This document shows positions 7,317 to 14,901 of a stretch of 64,000 bases of DNA, piece after piece (the stretch's first letter is position 1; each line of letters begins with the position of its first letter). Source of the stretch: an uncultured Collinsella sp. (GTDB taxonomy: Bacteria; Actinomycetota; Coriobacteriia; Coriobacteriales; Coriobacteriaceae); contig CABUQW010000003.1 of assembly GCA_902493895.1 (NCBI GenBank), forward strand, positions 1 through 64,000. The letters run 5' to 3'. Made by a program: the position numbers and the translations under genes. Below the pieces are notes generated by a model. It was not told the origin of the DNA. It was given only the letters and a program-made list of their open reading frames with translations, and ran no database searches.

Positions 7317-8429
7317 CTAGTTACGGTATCTAAAGTACGCCGCACAGCTGCCCTCCGAGCTCACCATGCAGGGGCCGACGGGATGCTCGGGTGTACAAGC
7401 GTGGCCGAACAGAGGGCAGTCGCTCGGCGTAATGGCTCCGCGCAACACGTCGCCGCAGCGGCATCCGCGTGGCTCGACCGTCGGCTCGATGGGCACGTCA
7501 AAGCGGGTGCGGGCATCAAAGCGCGAGAATTCGGGACGAATGGCGAGTCCCGAGGCCGCAATCGGCCCCAGCCCGCGCCATGTGGTATCGCACGGCTCAA
7601 ATACCTGCTCGACCAGCTGGCGCGCCACGGGATTGCCGTCGGCATTGACGCCGCGACGGTAGGCGTTGTCAATTGCGGGCTGCCCTTCAACAACCATCTG
7701 GACCAGCATGCAGATGCCCTGCAGAATATCGACCGGCTCAAATCCCGTGACCACGCCGGGGGTCTCGAACTCGTCGACTAAAAACCCAAAGGGTGCCAGG
7801 CCTGTGATGGTAGCGACGTGGCCCGGCAGGATAAAGCCGTCGATAGTGGTCTCGGGATCGTTGGCGATGGCGCGCAGCGCCGGCGGCGTGGTCTTGTGAG
7901 CACAGTAGACCGAGAAGTTCTGGAGCCCGCGCGCGTCGGCCTCCAGGATAGCGGCGGCAATGGTGGGCGTTGTGGTCTCAAAGCCCACACCCATAAAGAT
8001 GACCGGGCGTTCGGGATTTTGCTCGGCAATGTCGAGTGCGTCGAGCGGAGAGTAGACGATGCGGATGTCGCGCCCCGCCGCCTTTTGCGCGGCGAGCGAG
8101 GTGGACGATCCGGGCACGCGCATCATGTCGCCAAAGGTGGTGATGATAGCGCCGTCTATGTTGGCAAGCGCGATTGCATGGTCGATGTCGCGGTTGGCGG
8201 TAACGCAGACGGGGCAACCCGGGCCGCTCAGCAGCTTGAGTCCCGCCGGCATAATGGAGCGAAAGCCATAGCGGCCGATGCTCACGGTGTGCGTGCCGCA
8301 GACTTCCATAAGGTTGATGGTGCGGTCGCCGACGAGTTCACGGATGCGTTCGATGAGCTCGCGGGCCAGCTTGGAATCGCGAAATGCCGAAAAGTCGATA
8401 CCGGAGCGAGCCGGCTGTCCGGCCACCAC
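7317..8429 (-). CDS. hypD: hydrogenase maturation factor HypD
   Basis: HypD is the 4Fe-4S scaffold on which, together with HypC, the Fe(CN)2CO unit is assembled. The 370-residue sequence has the family hallmarks: MEVCGTHTVSIGRYG near residue 41, LLSGPGCPVCVT near 67, TFGDMMRVPGS, FMGVGFETTTPT, and a Cys-rich C-terminus (PRGCRCGDVLRG, CPLFGHACTPEHPVGPCMVSSEG). The start codon is GTG, sharing one base with the hypC stop (TAGTG), which argues for translational coupling. Confidence 0.95.
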   Translation of the reverse strand: MVAGQPARSGIDFSAFRDSKLARELIERIRELVGDRTINLMEVCGTHTVSIGRYGFRSIMPAGLKLLSGPGCPVCVTANRDIDHAIALANIDGAIITTFGDMMRVPGSSTSLAAQKAAGRDIRIVYSPLDALDIAEQNPERPVIFMGVGFETTTPTIAAAILEADARGLQNFSVYCAHKTTPPALRAIANDPETTIDGFILPGHVATITGLAPFGFLVDEFETPGVVTGFEPVDILQGICMLVQMVVEGQPAIDNAYRRGVNADGNPVARQLVEQVFEPCDTTWRGLGPIAASGLAIRPEFSRFDARTRFDVPIEPTVEPRGCRCGDVLRGAITPSDCPLFGHACTPEHPVGPCMVSSEGSCAAYFRYRN

Positions 8430-8689
8430 TAGTACGCCTCGGCCGGGTTGCTGGCCAGTTGGTCTTCTTCGACCAGTTCGGTCATGGTGTTGACCAGGTC
8501 GAGCGTATCCTGCGCCTCCTGCTCGTCGACGATCTGGATGCCAAATCCAGCGTGCACCAGAATATAGTCGCCTACTTGTGCCGTCGGCACGAGTCGCAGC
8601 GACACCGGACGCTCGATGCCCATCATGTCGACGGTGGCCTTGAGGTCGTCGTCGCGTTTGACTACTTTACCGGGAACGGCAAGGCACAT
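8429..8689 (-). CDS. hypC: hydrogenase maturation chaperone HypC
   Basis: An 86-residue HypC/HupF protein. It starts MCLAVPGKV, where the N-terminal Cys (exposed after Met removal) binds the Fe(CN)2CO intermediate and the hydrogenase large-subunit precursor. The OB-fold continues with VGDYILVHAGFGIQIVDEQEA. The ATG is preceded by AAAAGGGG. It overlaps hypD by one base and lies 133 bp downstream of hypF. Confidence 0.95.
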   Translation of the reverse strand: MCLAVPGKVVKRDDDLKATVDMMGIERPVSLRLVPTAQVGDYILVHAGFGIQIVDEQEAQDTLDLVNTMTELVEEDQLASNPAEAY

Positions 8690-8822
8690 ATTGTTCCCCT
8701 TTTATACGCTTTGCGCTGGATAGGCGCTTGATAATCCATTGCTTGATGGTAGCGCTCGCGGGGTTCGCGGGCAAACGCGTTACGCCCGTGAGACAGTTGG
8801 CGCGGCGACGAGCGAGATCGGG

Positions 8823-11291
8823 CTACTGCGATGCGATCTGCGCGAGGTGGGCGCGCGCGATCGCCGCCTGACCGTAGGCGATGCAGCCGTCGTTGACGGG
8901 CACGGAGTGGGGAACCAAGACGGTGAGACCCATGCTTTTGAGCTCGCGGGTGAGGAACTGGAGCAAAAGTCGGTTCATGAACACACCGCCCGAGAGCGCG
9001 ACGGTGTCGAGGCCTTCACGGGCGCAGATCTCGTTTGCGATGCGGGCTGACGCGCGTGCGATGGTGACGTGGAAGTCGAGCGCGAGCTGGCCGGCGGGCA
9101 CGTCGGCCCCGATTCCCTCCAAAAGCGCCTCAATAAGCGGTCTGGAGTTCAGAACGTGGCAGTCGTCCGGACGGGATGATTCGGTTACGGAAAAGCTAGC
9201 CATATTGCCGGTGGGGCAGGTACTTTCGCTGCCGAGCGCGCGCCAGGCGGCGCCCTCAAGCTCGATGGCGGGTTCACCCTCGTAGGTCGCCTGGCCGCAA
9301 ATGCCCAGGATCGCGGCTGCGGCGTCAAACAAGCGACCCATGCTGCTGGTGCGCGGGCTGTTGATGCCACGTTCGATCATCGTTGCCGTTATGCTGCGCG
9401 TCTGCTCGTCAAGGCTGTCCAAAAGCCCCACGGCCCCCGGGTGTTCAAGCAGACCGAGTTCACTGAGCAGAGCAAAGGCGTTGCGGCGGGCGTCGCGCAC
9501 GGAGGCCGCCCCGCCGGGGAGCGCCCAGGTGCGCAAATGCGCGGCGCGCTCAAAGCCGTCAAGGCTGGCAACAAGAAACTCGCCGCCCCAAATGGTCCCA
9601 TCGGTGCCGGCGCCGGTGCCGTCAAAGGCGATGCCAAGGACGCGCGCGTCGGTTGTAAGCTGGCCCGCGGCGATAGCCTCGGCCATTACGCTCGCGATAT
9701 GCGCATGATGGTGCTGCACCTCGACGAGCGGCAGATTGCATTTTCGCGCCTGCTCGCGCGCCCACTGGCTCGATAGATAGCTGGGATGTACATCGCAGGC
9801 CAAGGCGGCGGGCGCCAAGTCAAAGAGATTTTCCAAGCGCGTGCGCGCGGCGTTCCAGGCATCGAAGGTCTCGCCGTTTTCAACATCGCCGATATGCTGC
9901 GACACAAAACAGGTCGCCTCGCCGTTCGTCCCTTCACGCGTGAGCGCAATCGTGGCCTTTTGTTGTGGCCCGCAGGCGAGCACGCAGGACGGAGCGCTGT
10001 CGAGCGCCGGCAACGGCAGCGGCTGGGGTGCATATCCGCGAGCGCGGCGAACGGGCATAACGGCGTCGTCGACCACGCGTACCACAGAGTCGTCGTAGCG
10101 CGACAGAATCGCGCGGTCGTTACCGAGCAACGCGTCGGCGATGCCGGCGGCAACGAGGTGTTCCCAGGCAAGGTCGTCGTCGGTCTCGATGGGTTCCTCG
10201 CTCAGGTTTCCGCTGGTCATGACGAGCGCGTGCATACCGCGGGCTTCTGCCGTGGCAAGCAACAGATGCTGAAGCGGGGTGTAGGGGAGCATAACACCGA
10301 GCTCGGGAAGGTCGTGCGCGACGGACGGTGCGAGCGCGAGGGCGTCGGGGGAGCCGTCGCGCTCGCAAACAGCACGTCGGCGCAGCAGCACAATGGGGCG
10401 AATGCTGCCGGCCAGCAAGCCGCGCTCAACGTCGTTGACATGGCACAGGCGTTCAACATCGGCAAGGTCGCGCACCATAACGGCAAGCGGTTTGTTGCTG
10501 CGGCGTTTGCGGCGGCGAAGCTCGGCTACCGCCTGCTCGTTGGAGGCATCGCATGCCAAGTGAAATCCGCCCAGACCCTTGATGGCGACGATACTGCCAC
10601 AGGCCAGCAGCTCAACACAGCGGTCGATAATGGCGTCGCTGTTCTCGCGCGTGGTGCCGACGACCGGCGACGCGGCGGCTTCGCCCGGCTCATTGTCCAC
10701 GCCCGCCTCGCGCCACGTAATATGCGGCCCGCAATCAAAGCAGGCATCGGGCTGCGCGTGAAAACGCCGGTCGAGTGGGTCGGCATACTCCGCGGCGCAC
10801 TTGGGACACATGGGAAAACAATCCATCGACGTGGCCGCTCGGTCATAAGGCAGCGACCGAATGATGGTAAAGCGTGGGCCGCAGTTAGTGCAGTTGATAA
10901 AAGGGTAGTGATAGCGTCGGTCGGCGGGATCGAACAACTCGCGCAGGCAATCGTCACAGGTGGCGATATCGGGCGAGACGAGCGTCGTGTGTGCGGTCTG
11001 GTCCTGCGACGCCACAATGTGAAAGCCCTGCTCATCGGCAGCGCTCCAGCCGCCAGGCCCCAAGTCCACAACCTCGACATGCTCTACGCGAGCCGCCGCA
11101 GGCGCATGCTCAGAAAGCGCGGCAACAAAAGCATCGAGCGCATCGGTCGGAGCGTGCGCCTCGATATGCACGCCGTCGCCCGCATTGAGCACCCATCCGC
11201 AAATGCCATGCGCCATGGCCTCGCGATACACAAACGGTCGCATGCCAACGCCCTGCACAATGCCCGTCACATGAATATGCACATGCCGCAT
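8823..11291 (-). CDS. hypF: carbamoyltransferase HypF
   Basis: HypF uses carbamoyl phosphate and ATP to carbamoylate the HypE C-terminal Cys. The domains in order are: acylphosphatase-like (residues 1-90, GIVQGVGMRPFVYR), two zinc motifs (CDDCLRELFDP...CTNCGPRF and CPKCAAEYADP...CFDCGPH, about 100-185), YrdC/Sua5-like (AIKGLGGFHLACDA onwards) and a Kae1-like C-terminal domain (VQHHHAHIASVMAE, GIAFDGTGAGTDGTIWGGEF, ALSGGVFMNRLL). The length of 822 residues is about normal. I chose the ATG at 11291 because GAGGGG lies six bases upstream; the frame extends to 11318 without a site. Confidence 0.95.
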   Translation of the reverse strand: MRHVHIHVTGIVQGVGMRPFVYREAMAHGICGWVLNAGDGVHIEAHAPTDALDAFVAALSEHAPAAARVEHVEVVDLGPGGWSAADEQGFHIVASQDQTAHTTLVSPDIATCDDCLRELFDPADRRYHYPFINCTNCGPRFTIIRSLPYDRAATSMDCFPMCPKCAAEYADPLDRRFHAQPDACFDCGPHITWREAGVDNEPGEAAASPVVGTTRENSDAIIDRCVELLACGSIVAIKGLGGFHLACDASNEQAVAELRRRKRRSNKPLAVMVRDLADVERLCHVNDVERGLLAGSIRPIVLLRRRAVCERDGSPDALALAPSVAHDLPELGVMLPYTPLQHLLLATAEARGMHALVMTSGNLSEEPIETDDDLAWEHLVAAGIADALLGNDRAILSRYDDSVVRVVDDAVMPVRRARGYAPQPLPLPALDSAPSCVLACGPQQKATIALTREGTNGEATCFVSQHIGDVENGETFDAWNAARTRLENLFDLAPAALACDVHPSYLSSQWAREQARKCNLPLVEVQHHHAHIASVMAEAIAAGQLTTDARVLGIAFDGTGAGTDGTIWGGEFLVASLDGFERAAHLRTWALPGGAASVRDARRNAFALLSELGLLEHPGAVGLLDSLDEQTRSITATMIERGINSPRTSSMGRLFDAAAAILGICGQATYEGEPAIELEGAAWRALGSESTCPTGNMASFSVTESSRPDDCHVLNSRPLIEALLEGIGADVPAGQLALDFHVTIARASARIANEICAREGLDTVALSGGVFMNRLLLQFLTRELKSMGLTVLVPHSVPVNDGCIAYGQAAIARAHLAQIASQ

Positions 11292-11307
11292 GCGACACCC
11301 CTCATCA

Positions 11308-11390
11308 AAACCGACCAAAAAAGACAGGTTTATTTTGGTAGGTAAAACGCTAAACCTGCCAAAACAAACCTGTCCCTTTTTGGCAGGTGC
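11308..11390. repeat. paired GGGACAGG inverted repeat before hypF
   Basis: Two arms of about 35 bp (ACCGACCAAAAAAGACAGG... and ACCTGCCAAAACAAACCTG...) are imperfect reverse complements. Each arm is also palindromic at its ends (ACCTGCCA/TGGCAGGT). A third arm lies at about 3300. It occupies almost the whole nikR-hypF gap and could act as a terminator or an RNA-stability element. Confidence 0.65.
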
Positions 11391-11406
11391 GCTGCGGGAA
11401 ATCCCG

Positions 11407-11919
11407 CTACAGCCCCAGGCTCTGCTTGGTGGCGGCGCACGTGAGCTCGCCGTGCTTAACGCCGCGCAGGCCCAGCAGGCGGTCGGCTAGTTCGTAGACG
11501 CGCTCGCCGCGACCCTTGAGCGCCAGAATCTCCAAGCAGTTGTGGTGATCCAGATGCACGTGCATGGTCGATACGATCTCGTCGGTGTAGTCGTGCTGCA
11601 CTTCGTCCAGACGGCGCGTCAGGTCGCCGGTATGGTGGTCGTAGATCATGGTGAGCGACCCGATAACATGTTCATCGGGCGTGCGCATCTGCTCCTTGGC
11701 GATTGAGGCGCGAATCAGGTCGCGCACGGCCTCGGAGCGGTTGGCCACGTCGCCGCGGCGCGCGATCTGCTCGTCAAAACGGCGCAGTAGGTCGTCGGGC
11801 GCGGTAACCGAAAAACGGACCAGCTCGGAGCCGGAACCACTACAGCGGCAGCCCGCGTCACCGTCCGCCCCGTGCGGATGCTCGTGCCCGTACCCGCAGC
11901 TGTGCTCGTGTTCGGCCAC
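11407..11919 (-). CDS. nikR: NikR-like nickel-responsive regulator
   Basis: A 170-residue ribbon-helix-helix/ACT protein. Residues 32-80 (SELVRFSVTAPDDLLRRFD...NRSEAVRDLIRASI) form the DNA-binding part. The C-terminal domain carries the nickel ligand pattern H...HVHLDHHNCLEI. A His- and Cys-rich N-terminal extension (HEHSCGYGHEHPHGADGDAGCRC), absent from E. coli NikR, is an obvious extra metal site. The start is GTG, one base after the upstream gene's stop. Position ahead of hypF suggests control of hydrogenase maturation by nickel (inference). I found no classical GTATGA-N16-TCATAC site. Confidence 0.85.
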   Translation of the reverse strand: MAEHEHSCGYGHEHPHGADGDAGCRCSGSGSELVRFSVTAPDDLLRRFDEQIARRGDVANRSEAVRDLIRASIAKEQMRTPDEHVIGSLTMIYDHHTGDLTRRLDEVQHDYTDEIVSTMHVHLDHHNCLEILALKGRGERVYELADRLLGLRGVKHGELTCAATKQSLGL

Positions 11920-11920
11920 C

Positions 11921-12169
11921 TTACACCAGCTTCACGGAGCCGACGGAGTTGTGGTCGGCCTCGATGGCTTCCTCGTAGCCCTCGAGCGCGTCATGCGCCT
12001 CGTGCAGCGCGGCCATGGCGGCCTCGAGCTTGGCGCCGATGCGCTCCATGTCAAAATTCTCGGTCGCATGCAGCAGCTGATGGCTCCATTCGTGAGCGAG
12101 CTCGATGGTGTCGTCGACCTGCTTGACGCTCATGGCAAGCTGGCTCATGTTCATTCCAACATCATGCAT
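11921..12169 (-). CDS. small helical protein in the nikR operon, unknown function
   Basis: An 82-residue, Met/His/Glu-rich, probably all-helical protein with no signal peptide or Cys. MHDVGMNMSQLAMSVKQVDD near the start and two long amphipathic helices suggest a soluble four-helix or dimeric bundle. The ATG follows GGAG by seven bases. It precedes nikR with one intervening base, so the two are almost certainly co-translated. I do not recognise a family. Linkage to nikR and hyp genes makes nickel handling plausible (inference). Confidence 0.7.
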   Translation of the reverse strand: MHDVGMNMSQLAMSVKQVDDTIELAHEWSHQLLHATENFDMERIGAKLEAAMAALHEAHDALEGYEEAIEADHNSVGSVKLV

Positions 12170-12390
12170 GGGAAATCTCCTTTTGTATGGGGCAGTTCGG
12201 TGGTTCAGATTTTACTACGCCCGCTCTGCGCGCAGCTGCATAAGAAAACGGGTACGAGTCTGTGCGACCCGCACCCGTTCACTGGGGGCTGTTTGTGACT
12301 ACCATACTATCCGTGGTTGCACTCGGTGCATCCAGAAGTCCGGCGAGCGGTGCAAAAGCGCTCATAGACGGCGGGTAAGTAACAAGCGTA

Positions 12391-12711
12391 TTACAGATGC
12401 TTCTCCAGTAGCGCCTGCAGCCTCGCCTTGGGCAGAGCGCCAACCGAGCGGTCAATCTCCTCGCCGTTCTTAAACACAATCAGCGTGGGGATGCTCATGA
12501 CGCCATACTTCATGGCCAGGTCCTGGTTGTCGTCGACGTTGCATTTGGCAACGGCAAGCTTGCCCGCCAGCTCATCGGCAACCTCGTCAACGATGGGCGA
12601 GAGGGAGCGGCAGGGACCGCACCACGGTGCCCAAAAATCGACCAGCACGGGCAGGCTGTCGTTAACGACGGAATCGAAATTTTCGGGGGTAATCTGCTTA
12701 ATGTCAGCCAT
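12391..12711 (-). CDS. trxA: thioredoxin
   Basis: A 106-residue thioredoxin that reduces protein disulfides in the cytoplasm. The active site WCGPC is at residues 29-33, within PVLVDFWAPWCGPCRSLSP. The cis-Pro loop MSIPTLIVFKNG is near residue 72, and the usual length and C-terminal helix are present. The ATG at 12711 is preceded by GGAGGTCACC; upstream in-frame ATGs lack a site. A hairpin (ACGGGTGCGGGTC region, about 12248-12285) downstream on the same strand could terminate it. No thioredoxin reductase lies adjacent. Confidence 0.93.
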   Translation of the reverse strand: MADIKQITPENFDSVVNDSLPVLVDFWAPWCGPCRSLSPIVDEVADELAGKLAVAKCNVDDNQDLAMKYGVMSIPTLIVFKNGEEIDRSVGALPKARLQALLEKHL

Positions 12712-12847
12712 GGTGACCTCCATAATGTGACGCGGCTCGGCCGCGTAAAACTCAGTACGACCGTGCTTATACCCAGCCGCCCGCAAAGCAACCACTCGCG
12801 GGCAGCTCTTTTATATAATGGTGGGCACGCAAACGATTGGAGAGCGC

Positions 12848-13423
12848 ATGTCCACGTCACAAAGCCAGAAAAAAGAAGCCATCGCCCAGGCGGCCGAGCA
12901 GGAGCTCGCATCGCTTGCGGTCCGTGGCGTGCGTATCGCGGGCAACGCGTGCTCGCCGATCGTGCTGGTCAAAGGCGATTTGGACGAGGCCGAGCGTTCG
13001 GGTGGCGAGCTTGCCGCCGGCCCGGATGGCGCGGCGTTGCGCAAGGCGCTTGGGGCCATCGGCTACGCGCCCGAGGATTTTTGCGTGCTGGCAAGCGTCG
13101 CCGGCGTGGGTGACGGAGCGGTCGCGGTGGGCGAGACTTTGCCGTGCGAGCTGTTCCGCGAGGCGCTTGAGGCTTTGGACCCCGAGGCGGTGCTGCTGCT
13201 CGATAACAACGCGGCTGACGCCATGCGCGAGACCTACGCCGACATGCTCGTGGCAATCGACGACTTTGATACCGCCATGCTCAAGCCCGGCTTGGTCGCC
13301 CATGTGCAGGGCCGCCGCGTACTCGCGCTCGACGGTTTTGAGGCGGCGCTCACTGACAAAGCCGCCAAGCAGCGCATGTGGGCATACATCAAGCAGCTGA
13401 CCCCGGCAGCCGCGCCGCTGTAG
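12848..13423 (+). CDS. conserved hypothetical protein (191 aa)
   Basis: The soluble protein has an N-terminal charged helix (QSQKKEAIAQAAEQELASL), then SPIVLVKGDL and GPDGAALRKALGAIGYAPEDFCVLAS. That last stretch faintly resembles the start of uracil-DNA-glycosylase-fold proteins (a Gly-rich loop followed by a helix), but I see no catalytic motif, so I do not assign that function. The C-terminus LTDKAAKQRMWAYIKQLTP is basic. The ATG at 12848 follows TTGGAGAGCGC. It is divergent from thioredoxin across about 135 bp and stands alone. Confidence 0.65.
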   Translation: MSTSQSQKKEAIAQAAEQELASLAVRGVRIAGNACSPIVLVKGDLDEAERSGGELAAGPDGAALRKALGAIGYAPEDFCVLASVAGVGDGAVAVGETLPCELFREALEALDPEAVLLLDNNAADAMRETYADMLVAIDDFDTAMLKPGLVAHVQGRRVLALDGFEAALTDKAAKQRMWAYIKQLTPAAAPL

Positions 13424-13484
13424 CGGATTGGCGCCGACAAGGCAGCCCCAGCGGGTCGAACGCGGCTGCCGGCCTGTCGCGTCC

Positions 13485-13660
13485 CTACATCACGGCGCGC
13501 AGCTCAAATCGATTGCCGTTGATGCGAAACTGGCAGTTGCCGTTCATGCGCTCGACGGCAAGCTTAATGCTCTTGGTTCCAAAGCCGTGTCCGGTGTGCC
13601 CGGCAACGGGCATGCCGTCGACCATGCGCGGCGGGCGCCTAAAGATGCCTCCCGCGTCAT
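13485..13660 (-). pseudogene. C-terminal remnant of a GHKL-type sensor histidine kinase
   Basis: The minus-strand reading frame gives FRRPPRMVDGMPVAGHTGHG, then FGTKSIKLAVERMNGNCQFR and a short tail ending FELRAVM-stop. This is the last ATP-binding box (GHGFGTKSI) and end of an AgrC/CitA-like kinase. Upstream the frame meets a stop within about 70 bp and no HisKA or membrane part is present, so only a fragment of about 55 codons remains. Flanking genes are unrelated. Confidence 0.65.
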
Positions 13661-13734
13661 CGAGAGCTCAGCTATCCTCAGCTTGCCAGTTCGAATATGG
13701 ACCTGCCACATGATTGAATCTTTATTTCAACTTT

Positions 13735-13778
13735 ACACCTAGGTTTACAGCTGTCTTGTCAGCTGTAAACCTAGGTGT
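13735..13778. promoter_or_regulatory. NiaR operator candidate upstream of nadA
   Basis: A perfect 19-bp inverted repeat, ACACCTAGGTTTACAGCTG at 13735-13753, has its complement at 13760-13778 with spacer TCTTGT. It ends 41 bp before the nadA start, and the last gene of the operon encodes the NiaR-type repressor. It is the obvious candidate operator (inference). Confidence 0.65.
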
Positions 13779-13819
13779 CATACTAAAGCCCCAAGATTCG
13801 CCAAAAGAGAGGGGCCTTG

Positions 13820-14845
13820 ATGGCACAGAGCGCGAACATGGATGCGTCGGAGCTTGCACGCGATATCGCGGCCGGCCTAGCATCGGCAACGACGGCAACG
13901 GAGCGCGCGGCACTGGTGCCCGCAGAGCTCGTCGAGGCCATTCAGCAACTAAAAACCCAACGTGACGCGGTGATCCTGGCGCACTATTACGTGGCGCCCG
14001 AGGTACAGGCCGTGGCTGATTACGTCGGCGACAGCTTTTACCTGGCAAAGCTTGCCAAGAGCCTGCCGCAGCAGACCATCGTGCTGTGCGGCGTGGAGTT
14101 TATGGGCGAGAGCGCCAAGCTGCTCAACCCCACCAAGACCGTGCTGCTGCCCGAGCCGGGCGCGGACTGCCCCATGGCTCACATGGTCAAGCGCGAGACG
14201 GTCGACGCCGCCCGCGCCGAGTACGGTGACGACCTTGCCGTGGTCTGCTACGTCAACTCCACGGTCGAGATCAAGAGCTGGAGCGACGTGTGCGTCACCA
14301 GCTCCAACGCCGTTAAGATCGTGTCCGAGCTGCCGCAGCAGCATATCCTGTTCATTCCCGACCAAAACCTGGGCCGCTTCGTAGCCGAACAGGTGCCGCA
14401 AAAGCACGTCATCCTCAACAACGGCTACTGTCCGCGCCATCACATCATCACCGTCGAGCAGATCGTCGACGCGACGGAGGCCCACCCCAACGCGCTCGTG
14501 CTGGCGCATCCTGAGTGCAAGGCCGACGTCCTGGCCGAGGCCGACTACATCGGCTCCACCGCCGGCATCATCAAGTATGCTGAGGAGTCGGACGCGAGCG
14601 AGTTCATTATCGTGACGGTCCGCGGCGTGCTCTACGAGCTCGAGCGCCGCTGCCAGGGCACCGGCAAGAAGTTCTACTTCCCCGCGGTGCAGCCCACCTG
14701 CGTCAACATGGATCTCATCACGCTCGAAAAGCTCGTGCGCTGCCTGGAGACGGGCGAGGGCGAGGTGCGGATCGGTGTGTCGGACGAGGCCGCCGACCAG
14801 GCCAAACTCACGCTCGACCGCATGCTCGAGTACGCGGCGCGCTAA
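13820..14845 (+). CDS. nadA: quinolinate synthase
   Basis: NadA condenses iminoaspartate with dihydroxyacetone phosphate to quinolinate, using a 4Fe-4S cluster. Seen here: AHYYVAPEVQAVADYVGDSFYLA near residue 54, VLCGVEFMGESAKLLNP near 92, WSDVCVTSSNAVKI, HPECKADVLAEADYIGSTAGI and QPTCVNMDLITLEKL. Together these supply the cluster cysteines and substrate-binding residues. The length of 341 residues is typical of the longer form. The ATG at 13820 follows AGAGGGG. It is first in nadA-nadB-nadC-niaR behind the palindrome at 13735. Confidence 0.95.
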   Translation: MAQSANMDASELARDIAAGLASATTATERAALVPAELVEAIQQLKTQRDAVILAHYYVAPEVQAVADYVGDSFYLAKLAKSLPQQTIVLCGVEFMGESAKLLNPTKTVLLPEPGADCPMAHMVKRETVDAARAEYGDDLAVVCYVNSTVEIKSWSDVCVTSSNAVKIVSELPQQHILFIPDQNLGRFVAEQVPQKHVILNNGYCPRHHIITVEQIVDATEAHPNALVLAHPECKADVLAEADYIGSTAGIIKYAEESDASEFIIVTVRGVLYELERRCQGTGKKFYFPAVQPTCVNMDLITLEKLVRCLETGEGEVRIGVSDEAADQAKLTLDRMLEYAAR

Positions 14846-14850
14846 AACGA

Positions 14851-14882
14851 TGCGACATGAGGAACAGTCCCTTATGTCGCAT
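14851..14882. repeat. hairpin between nadA and nadB
   Basis: TGCGACATGAGGAACAGTCC at 14850 onwards pairs with CTTATGTCGCA at its right end. The core contains AGTCCC, placing it with the GGGAC/GTCCC hairpin family. It ends about 20 bp before the nadB start and may affect expression of the distal genes. Confidence 0.55.
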
Positions 14883-14901
14883 TACAAGGGAGAGGATTCC
14901 T

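Noticed and set aside
12170..12390. Classical NikR operator upstream of nikR
   Set aside because: No GTATGA-N16-TCATAC or close variant was seen.
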